A program made the position numbers and the translations under genes. Of a stretch of DNA of 64,000 nucleotides, positions 46,745 through 57,300 are shown piece by piece. The notes under the pieces were generated by a model. That model saw only the letters and a program-made list of their open reading frames with translations, was not told the origin of the DNA and ran no database searches. Source of the DNA: Ligula intestinalis (lineage: Eukaryota > Platyhelminthes > Cestoda > Diphyllobothriidea > Diphyllobothriidae); the NCBI GenBank assembly GCA_036362985.1, contig JAYGXS010000010.1, positions 1,154,585-1,218,584 of the forward strand. Reading direction: 5' to 3'. Position 1 is the first letter of the stretch, and every line of letters starts with the position of its first letter.

Positions 46745-48350
46745 TCAAGTGATTCGCATTGTCGAATATCGAGCCGATCCAGTTATTAACCCGCTGGCAA
46801 TTGACTTCATTTATCTCCTTTCAATACCCCCATAGCTCCGTGAGTACATTATGACGATCCGCTTTTCACTGCAAGACACAGTTATGCTTGACGGTTTTAA
46901 CTGTCTAGCACACGATTTTTAGGTAAGCCTCGGGGTTCCGTGAACTTTGACTCCAGGTTTTGTTTGATTCGACATTTTACGTAATGCAATGCACCCAACC
47001 ACCCAGTATTGGTTTACCCATACTATCTGATTTCATATGCATTTTTGAAATATCAAGTCGGCGGTAACTAAATGATCGGTGAGTCCTCTTAGTCGCAAGG
47101 TTACGAAGAATCCTTTCCTTAAAACCAATGAACTATAAGGAAGTGTCTGGCGCAACCACCCAACGCTTTATGCGTTTTTTCTCTATGCAACAATCGTAAA
47201 GGAATTTTAAGCCTTACAGTCGCAATCAGGTAGGCTATTCAATGATAGCCGTACGGTAGTAAAATTGGCTACATAACTGCATGAATGATAGCCACGTGCC
47301 GCCGAAACTGGTAACGCCTAAGGGCCGGACTGTACTCTCGCTCACACATTAGCCTTAAAAATTACCCTGTATGCGCGCCTCAGTTGCCACGTGCACTACG
47401 CAATGATGTCACAAATTTATGCTATTCAACAAAAGTGAGACTGAGTACAGCAGCTTGGTCTTGTTTTGTAGGAAATGGTCACTGCTGTAGATCTCAGTTC
47501 ACAGAGTGGCTGTGAGTTCTTCAGTTCACTCAGCGGCACCGCAACGGTTGACTTCGATCAAGGACAATTCCAGTGAGGTCTTGTAGCAATGATTCCTCAC
47601 ACAAACTCCCAGAATTAGTGATAGTCATTTAGAGGTAGCCCTATAAGTTACGGTTCCGCAACGTATAATTTTGTGGGAGAGATCCTAGGCGTCGGCAAAA
47701 CTGAAAAAACTTGCCTAACTATTCGTCAAACTAATCTAGACGCCTCAAGTGCAACTCGTCGAAGAGATTCAGACCAGACCTTTGCACCGAATCTATTTTA
47801 CCTTAAGTGAGCTTGGTGGATCGAATCTCGGAAAGGATTAATACACTGAGCGACCCGAATTCGGGTTTATAAGACGCATTGGAAAAGACCCCAGGATCAA
47901 GACGGAGAAATCACATTATAGCCCCGTTTTTTTTCAGACTTCACCCGTTGTCGGCATCAACGCAATCCGTGCATAAAAATTTCCACTACGCACTTATGAG
48001 CCCAAAATTAACATGTTTCAAGTCTAGACCGACCCGAGGAGTTACTCCAAAGTACATCGACCTGACCCACAGCTAGCAGCGGTGAAAATGAGAGCTTAGC
48101 TGGTCCCGTGGGCAGCAACTGGCGAGACCTGTTCGACAGACAGAAATCTACAAGGTGAGAATGTAGCAAAGAATGAGTTAAAATCAACGTATGATAAGAA
48201 ACAGTTCCATCCTTATGGCCCCAACTGGCGATGGTACATGCGGTTTGGGGGGGGATGAGGGACTTGTTAGGGGTGGCATAGGGGGGAGGGAAGGGTTACA
48301 GGAAGCAACAGCAGCAGCAGCGTAATTTGTCATAGATCCACAAGCGACGG
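46745..48350. other. No recognisable gene
   Basis: Intergenic stretch downstream of UPRT. No coding or repeat signature beyond a G-rich run at 48246-48254 and a CAG triplet run (48308-48320). Confidence 0.35.
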
Positions 48351-48353
48351 TGT

Positions 48354-51300
48354 TTACACGGTTCCAAAGTAGAGCTGTTCAAAGTGCCATGGGACGACCG
48401 AGTTGATCTCCGAAGTGACGATTGTCAGCGCAGGATTCCGATCCAGCACGTTTCGCAAACCTTTACAGGGAGCAAGTAAGATCGGAAGGTTTTAGGGCTT
48501 TGCAAAAGCAGTGTGTGTGCGTGTGTATGCAGTTTTTCGCAGTCCCGAAGGGCTTCCTTGCAAAAAGGATTAATTGTGTATGCGCATCTTCTTCCAAATA
48601 AGGGCGGGGAGTTTTAGGGCGGAAATTCGAGTAAGTGTGGCAGACTAGAATATACGCACAAGTTTTGCCCTCAAAAGTCAGTTGGGGGGGATAAATTCTA
48701 GTTTATAATATATTAGCTACAGCCTTACATCGCAGTACAATGCTGCTATAGTTCAGTATATTTAGGGGTGATAGGCACTGCCTTTGAAAATGGGGGAATA
48801 GTTAGCTTGAAATAAATATGCTACTATAAACGAGCCTTTTTTGGGCGATTTTTAGAGGAGGAGGAGGTGTTGGAACAGAGATAATTAACCGATACCAATG
48901 TCGTCAAACGGCGGATTCTCGCTTATTTGTTTAATTATCAGCATCCCAGGTCTGCAAGACATGGGAATGTAATTCGCCTTGAAGTTGACAGGAGCGGCTG
49001 CTGGGCTAACGATTAACACTTGATCACAAATACTGCCATCAAGTAATAACAGTTACAGGCAAGCTGAACAAACATACGCTCTTTTTTGACAGGCAGAAAA
49101 GTCATCAATGATTGCTATAATCCGGTACTATACCAAAGTGATAAAGAAACACACGGTACGAATGATACAGTAACAGGAAGATAACTAGAGCATCCCGCCT
49201 GTAGTTGATAATTTTAGTTTATCTTTCAAGTGAGCGAAAAACAAGACAAAATGTTTAGTAAATGTTCTGAGAGCTAGGTTAATTGAGCGTGAAGACGGCC
49301 ACTTTTGTAAATCCTAAGTTGAATTGACTTTGACTTTGGAATCCACCCAGAGGAGGATTTATTTTGTACAAAACCCGAAATTGCTTTCTCTGGTGGCAGT
49401 TGCTACTGGCTGATATTCAGAGCGCTGACGTGTCCCGTCTCGGGGCAAAGCCCGGCAAGAAGGAGCGGACTAACGGTTTCCTTGCAGTCCGTATGAAACT
49501 CATTGTCCGTGATTGTCAAGCGCGTTCGCTTGTGGTCTGACTGGGATAAGTTCCTCTGTCGGCGTGAACCCAAGGACTTGCGACCAATTGACAAGCGCGT
49601 AGGCTCGCGTGCGCCTGTATCTTGTCCGGTGGTTAAGGTCGGCGCGTATGGACAGTCCTCGCGAAGGCACAAAGACATTGCGGCAGTTCGCACCGACAAA
49701 GGAATCATTTTAGCAGTCGGCGGCAGGCACGACGCCTCAGGAGAGCCTGCAAGTTTGCTAGCCTTTGGTCACACTACACTCCTAAAACGGGAAACTTCGA
49801 ATCCTTTCCAATACCCGGTTGAATAGTTGAGAGCGTTTTTTATGCGGCAGAAACGGGCTTAATAACTAAGTAAAGCCGACCACTGAGACAAGCATAGGTG
49901 TCCGAACAAACGGCCTGCGGTAGAAACAAAAGCGGATCTGGTTCAATAATGACTCAAACTTACCGGATGGCGACGCAAACAGTGTCTCCAGGATTATATT
50001 CTCCGCCGAGACATTGAAGGACCGCAGAAGATCAATGGCCTTTAGGACCGCTGTTCCGGTATCTAGTTTGTAGTGAAAAGGAAAAAAATGATAAAAATCA
50101 TATTTAGAGTTTCATAAGTTGCTGCGCAGCTAAGATTGCGAGGTAAAAACCGACTCCCATTGAAGGCCACACCCATGTGCATTAACTCTTTCACTTGCTC
50201 CTCTGGAGCAGGATACATCGGTCGAACAACGAGGCGCCTGGAAAAGAGGGTATGTGAGCAAATACCGGCCTGGTTAAGTAAAAAAGTGAAACTACATCGG
50301 TCTCGAGTTCTATTCTCGCACACCTTGTCGACACAAATGAAGCCTTTCAGAGTGTCTGCCAGATACGAGCTAACTTTTCCATGAGCCTACGCCAACGGAT
50401 GTTTGCAACAGTCAGAGCAGTGGGCACGTTCGCCTTCGACTTCAATCTGGTAGCTGGCCCACCTAGAGACGTCGAAAAGGTCAGCTCAACGCCTGAAGCG
50501 ACACACCTCGTCAAAATAACCTTACTGACGAAAAAGAGAGGGAGATTATTGTTACAACCCGCGCTGAGTACTTGTACTTAGCACTAACCCTGAGTCACAC
50601 CGACTGTTGTCCCCAAGAGAACAGGAGGCGATAAGCATCTGAAGCTATCCGCGCCCAAGTCCTCAGTAACTCTGTTTACTCCGGACCCCAACGAATACAA
50701 GTCCCATCCTCCAATTAAGGTGGAGAGCAATGACATTGCTGGGCCTCACTTTCGACCCGACGCTGGCTCTACACCGCCATGCTGACATCCAAATCAGCAA
50801 AGCCAAAGCTAAGCTCAACACCCTAAAACATTGGCAGGTTCTGCTTGGGGCCAGGACACTGAGACGCTAGTCGCGAAATACCGGGCAACAGGCAAGGCAA
50901 CGACTGAGCATGCATCAGCTATATTTGCCCCACTGTTTAGCGACACCAGCTGGGCGAAAGTCCAACACGTTGAGAACGCTGCTCTCCGCATTGCCACGGG
51001 CTGTGTTAACATAACCAATGTAGATTACCTCTATCAGGAAACTCAAGTCCTGCCGCTGAAAGTTCACTCCATCATGCAGGCAAAAATCTACATTGCGCAG
51101 TCCCATAACCCAGAACACCCGGGTAATCGTCTCTTAACACGCCCTTCACCTGCTAGAGGCATGAAGCAACCTACTATAGACGCGTGCCGCCCACATGCTT
51201 CGGTGTACCCTACTAATCTATCGATACCGGAACTCGTTAAGCGTATCCACACCGAAACTGTCGAGCAAGCCATTAGCAGCTATAATCCCAAAAGAGTCCT

Positions 51301-54300
51301 TAACGCTCCTCCGACGTCATGGCCAGAGAACGTAGGGCCAACCTGTCCAGAAACGCCAGAACCAGACAATCGCAGCTGCGTTTCGGCTCCTCCACGCTGC
51401 TGATTTCATTCAAATGCCGTCTCACCGCATGCTTCGACAACGTCTGGCCCTTAGGTCTCCGACCTTGCCTCACCACCTGGTCTTAAGATCTTACAATTCA
51501 ACGCCAACGGCCTCCTTTGGAAGCTTGACCAGCTCTTGGCCTTCATGCGCTCGCACAGCATAGCTGTGGCGGCTATCCATGAGACAAAGTGCTCTAACTC
51601 CACTAAGATCTCTTCCTGTGCCGATTACACGATTGTTCGTCGCGACCGCGGCCGCAACAAAGGCGGAGTTTTGGCCTTCCTGGTGGACAAATCCATTGCC
51701 CATCACCAGCTACCCCTGCTTGGAGCCGATCCCACGGAAGAACTGGCGATTTCCCTTGACATTGGCCCGGCGCCGCTAACCGTCGTGAACGTGTATATCC
51801 CTCCAACTTCAAGTTGTCCTCCCGGTTTCACTGCCTCAATCGCTCCCTACGTACCTTCTAGGTTACTTCATCGCCCACCATGACCTGTGGTGCTCTAACT
51901 TGGCAGCCGACCCCCCAGGATAAGCTCTGGCTGATGAAATAGAACAGGCCCCCTTTGCCGTTCTCAACGAGAACAGCCAAACGCGGCTCCCGACCAACGG
52001 CGCCTCCAGCTCGCCCAATGTTTCCCTCGCCAGTCTCAGTCTGGTAGCCTCCACCATGTGGAACACGGAAATCAGCCTGGGTAGCGACCACCTCCCAATT
52101 GTGCTCGAATTGGCCACCGCCGCCGAGCGTATCAAGGCCCCCAACCGGCACTTCATTAATTTCAAGAAAGCCAACTGGGCAGCGTTAACGACCGAATGCG
52201 AAGCCGAGATCGATGGCCTATCGCCTCCCACCTGTGTCCACACGGCGGAGCGAGCCTTTCGTCGACTACTCCTGGCAGCAGCAAGTCACCACATCCCTAA
52301 CGGCCGCATACCCCTTCTCCGTCCTAACTATCCGCCCGAAGCCTCCCGCCTGGAACGAGAGAGAGAGCCGAAATACGAGCGCGTGATGCCAGTGACCCGC
52401 GCATTGGCGAAATGAATGGCTTAATCACTAAGACTATCAACGATGGCAAACGCCAACGCTGGCATGAACTAGTTTCAGATTGTAATTTCAGCGGCAACTC
52501 AACTGCCACTTGGAAGCTTTTACGCAACCTGACCAAACCCCGGGCTGATACATCTAACCAGTCTATTAGCTTCGGGTACGGCAAGTTCATTTCCAACAAC
52601 GGTAAGATCGCCGCGAAGATGAACAAGCTATTCTCGCCCCGCTCGGCGCCCATTCCCAAAAGCCAGCGCTCCCTTCTTCGTCTCCTCCATAAAGCCCCGC
52701 CCCCAGACATTTCCTTTTCGGCTGATGCCATCCTCACCGCCGTCAAGAAAACGAGAGCTTCGAAAGCCTTAGGACCAGATGGTCTGGCGCCTATCCATGT
52801 GCGCCACATCGGCCCGAAGGTGGCTGCCTACCTTGCCGCCCTCTTCAACCTTTCACTGGGAACTTCAATCATCCCCGATTGCTGGCGCCAGTCGATCATC
52901 ATCCCCCTGGTCAAAGCGGGTAAGGACCCCTGCCTAGCGACCTCTTATAGTCCAATTGCCCTCCTCAGTCCATTGACGAAGATCCTGGAACGGCTCATCC
53001 ACCGAATTCTGACGTCTGTGGCGGAACTATCTTGTCACCAACATGGTTTCCGATCGGGTCGTGGGACTACTACGGCGCTTTTCGAGCTCAGAGACGCTAT
53101 CCTCGAGGGCTTCAATCAACAGAAGCCCGCTTCGCGGACCGTGGCAGCCTCAATTGACCTGTCACGAGCCTTTGACTGCGTCCGCCACGATCAGCTCCTG
53201 CAGGACTTGGTCTCGCTGAACGTCCCGACTGGCCTGGTCCGATGGTTGGCGGCTTACATCCGTGGCCGTCACGATCGTGTCCTCTTCCGGGGCGCTCTCT
53301 CTAAGCCCCGTAAGCAGACCTGTAGCATCCCTCAAGGCTCTGTGCTCAGCCCGACGCTCTTTAACATCTACATGCGAGAGCTCCCACTCCCCCGGGCACC
53401 TGTGCAAGTGGTATCCTATGCGGACGATGTTACGTTCTTTTGCCGGCACCATGACATCGATCAGGCTGCACAGCTCCTCACGGAGTTCATGCCTGTTGTC
53501 GAAAACGTCCTCACCCAGGGCGGAATGACGATCTCGGCAGCCAAGTCGTCCGTAACTGTTTTTACGCTCGATCCGAAGGAGTTTAATCGTCACCCGATCA
53601 TCACCGTCAATGGGGCGTCCTTACCGCTCGTCCGTAAGCCCAAACTCCTTGGTGTGCGTTTTGATCCGCTCTTGACGTTCGCAGACCATGCCAGGGAGAC
53701 CGCAAGCAAAGTAAGCCACTGCACCAAGGTCCTCAAGGCTCTAGCAGGCACATCCTGGGGCTGCGCGAAAGAGACTCTGTCGACTGCTTTCAAGGCGCTG
53801 GCCAAGCCGCACCTCACTTATGCGGCATCAATCTGGTCTCCTACGATGAGCTCTTCCAGCCTCCGCCGCCTCCAGTCAGCACAGAACGCTGCCCTCCGCA
53901 CGATCACGGGTTGCTATAAAATGTCGCCTATAGATCATCTTCATGCGGAGGCTTCTGTTCTACCGGTCGCCCATTACAACACTCTCCTTAGCCAGCAGTT
54001 CTGGTGGAGTTGTTCGCAACCCGGCCATCCCAATCATCACCGTTGCACCGCTCCCGAGCCCTGCCGCAACGTCCGACCGTCTATTCGAGCACTCCACAAG
54101 GAAGCTGTTGCCTCGTCTCTCGCGGATCTACCTGTTGATAGCTCTGCCACCAAGACAGGCTTCCAGCGTCTCCACCAGAGATTCGTTGTCGAGGAGAAGC
54201 GAGGTTACCGTCCCCCGGTCCTTTTGGGTGGCTATCCACCTCCGATTGCGGCCTCGGAACGACATCTCCCGAGGGTCACTCGCTGTACCCTGGCGCAGCT

Positions 54301-57300
54301 ACGCAGTGTCTACTGCATGCTCCTTCGCTAGTACCAGCACCGGCTCGACCCATCCATACCCGACTGCTGTCTCGACTGCGGCGTCTCGCCCCATGACTGC
54401 CGTCATCTGTTCGCCTGCAGTTCTCGGTCAGGCACCCACCTCACTCCCGCGGACCTGTGGCTCAAGCCGGTCGAGGTCGCGGCTTTTCTCCGTCTCCCAA
54501 CTACTCCCAGTTTGGGTTGCGGTGGGGATTCCTGATCCACCTATGGGCTACGACACACACACACACACACACACACAACGTCATGTCCTGACTGCCTCCT
54601 GCCTTCCCACACAACGTGCCACCCTCTTCGGCTGCCCGGCCAACCCTACGGACCTCACGCCTGAGGACCTATGGCTTCGCCCAGACAAAGTCGCCAAATT
54701 CTTCCATCTTTCTTAAAAATTTTATACCTTCATCTTTATTTTTTATTCCTTCATCTTTATCCCTTTGTCTTCCTTAAAAATTTTATACCATGTATTGCTG
54801 GCAAACTATGTTAAGGGAGTAAGTTAGTACAGCAACAACAAGAGAACAGGAGACGTCAATCGGCCACGAGAGAAGTGTAGTAACGCAAAACAAAGGTTGC
54901 GGGTTCTTTTTATTCAGTCCGCTTGACGAGGAAACGCCTGCGACAATGGACCAATCAGCTATGACGAAAAATCGATGGCTACGGTGCGTGGTCTCATTGC
55001 CGCGCGACATGACAGCTGTGCTCCGACGCTTTTCTGAACCGTGACGCATCGTGGGAATAAACGAATTTCCTACAGCAATGATGGCCAGTTCGGGTTTATT
55101 AGGCGTCATCGGCCCCTAATCCCAGGCATTGCAACCCTACTTCGTACGCAGGATCTGTTGTGTAGAATTCCAACAAACTAACCACTGCCAATACAAGCGA
55201 ACATGCGAGTCCCAGGAAGTAATTGAGAAGTAGAAGACGACTCGATCGCTGGGACAATATGTTTATTCGCCTGACGTTTCGGATTCCGTCGCGGATCTAT
55301 CATCATCAGACACAATAGGAGAAACGAATAATGCATACATAGGGTAGTACTGCATGCTTATGACAATTAGTGGCTCCCCCTCGCGCTAATGGCCGGCACG
55401 CGGGTCTGCCCGGCTGCCTGTACCCAAGGGCTGAATATCGGTTAAAACTATTCAATTGGTGAAGGATGCGGCACGAATCCAGATTGCCAGAGACTAAGAC
55501 TCAGGCCTCTGCCACACTCTTTGCAGTAAATTATAGCCAGCAAAACAAAGACCGATTTGCCTGGCATTCTGTTGAGTGAACGTTTACGAGTAGATCAATC
55601 GGACAACCTTGAAATGTCCAGTGATAGATATACTATAACTGTTGCATAAAAAGTCCCTTAAAATTGTGGCTGTGTGTATTTATTTACTGCTTAAATTCGG
55701 TGGATATGAAACAACTAAGATGGGCTGTCACGTAAAGGCTATAGAAGCTTTTCTTATGTTAGTTCCGATTGGCTTTATATGATATTTTAACAGCCCATAA
55801 TACAGTACTCGCCGGTTATTAAGCACACATCGGACCCAGACCAAATTGGGCTTAATAAGCGGCTGGGCCTATTAACCGGCGACCACTGTACAAGGGTTGT
55901 CATGTGAGATATGGCTTTTGAAGAAAGTATTGTGAATTACGTTCTTAAACAATATTAGGGAACAAGGCATTTTATATATTGGTCGTAAGGGTGCTAAGTG
56001 ATCAGGTCAGAGTTTAATCTGTGCGCTGGAAAACAATGCCCCCAGAGATTACACTTCTGTCCAGTAGTCAGGTGTGTCAAGCTGCAATCGTTTAATTACT
56101 TATACTTGTTACGGCTGCAATCATGACTGATTTAGCCTGCCTTAATTATGTCACTTATGGTGCTTCTCCACGCGCGACGATCCGTGGCCGCAGACCAGCG
56201 CCGCAGACCGAATACTGAAGGTCCAAGAACCACTTCCATGTCCCGACGGACCTAGTCGAGCCATGTTTTAATTTAACCCTCTCTTCGACGCTTCCAATTA
56301 GGCAACGGTTTTAAGTCGAGGGCAGTAGCACTGAGCTCTTGAGGTTGGCTACGAAGAACGTGTCCAAACCACCTCAGCCGTCTTTCCTGAATGGCTTGGG
56401 ATATTGTTGTGATTTTGTCACAGCGAGTGCGGACTGTCTCATTTGAGACGAAGTCGGTGTACTTCACTCGAAGGATGCTCCTCAGACAGAAGTGGTCAAA
56501 GACTTGCAGTTTCTGTTCATCCTCCACGCGCATAGCCCAACATTCACATCCATATAGGAGAACGGACCACACCGATGCACGGTACACGCGGATCTTTGTT
56601 GAGATAGAAATATCTCGTCGGTTCCATAAGCCCTTCCGAAGGTTGGAGAACACTCGTCCTACTGCGTCAATAAGGGAGACAATGTCATCCTTACTTTGTC
56701 CATTCGGTCAAGACCTGCTGAACGTGATGATTGCTCGGCCATTTGTCTGCCCGGCGCTGGCGTTAGACGATGCGGTGGCCTGTGCGTTCCCTGGGTGGTG
56801 GCTTGCTTTCACCATAATGAGCCTCAGCACCAAATATTTATTGGGCCGGTCGTTGCACTAATTGTTTGATGGCGGCCGACATCCAACACTGCCTCATCGC
56901 CGCACCCGCGAAGCGAAGATCAACTCAATTGAACGGCAACGAGTGATCAGTCCGCCGCTTGACGTGGGAGAGGCCAGCAAGGTCACACAGCAATTCTGAT
57001 GATGACAGCGAAAAGGGTTCGAAACGTCAGTCCAAGTATAATTTGGTCTATGAACTCGCCCCCTCTTCCTCTTCTTCCTTACCTTTGAGAGCTGATGAAC
57101 GCGATAACATAGCTGGACCCCGAATCTGTCGGCATATAAACCATTATATATGTACATAGCTACGCATATTTAAAGGAGCTACACTCACAGAGGATGGGAT
57201 ACATGAGGAAGACCTTGCGCTGATGCACGTCCGACGGCAACTTGGCGTAGACGACCTGGGCCTCCGAAGGTGGGCAGTCCTCGGGCGTGTGGATGAGGAT

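Larger units (their letters stand above)
50063..57188. other. UPRT intron 4 (7126 bp), repeat-filled
   Basis: The intron lies between GTGAGTGT (minus, 57188-57181 donor) and the ACTAG acceptor (50064-50063). It contains a PLE nuclease fragment, Jockey-like elements of about 4 kb, PLE terminal repeats with hammerheads, a MITE-bearing repeat, an RTE-like tail and a PLE tail, described separately. The retrotransposon coding strands are mostly antisense to UPRT. Confidence 0.85.

Noticed and set aside
53943..54716. 257-codon plus frame overlapping the RT
   Set aside because: Most of it is an out-of-frame shadow of the RT. Only its last 40 codons, the DLWLRPDKVAKFF tail, are real coding remnant.
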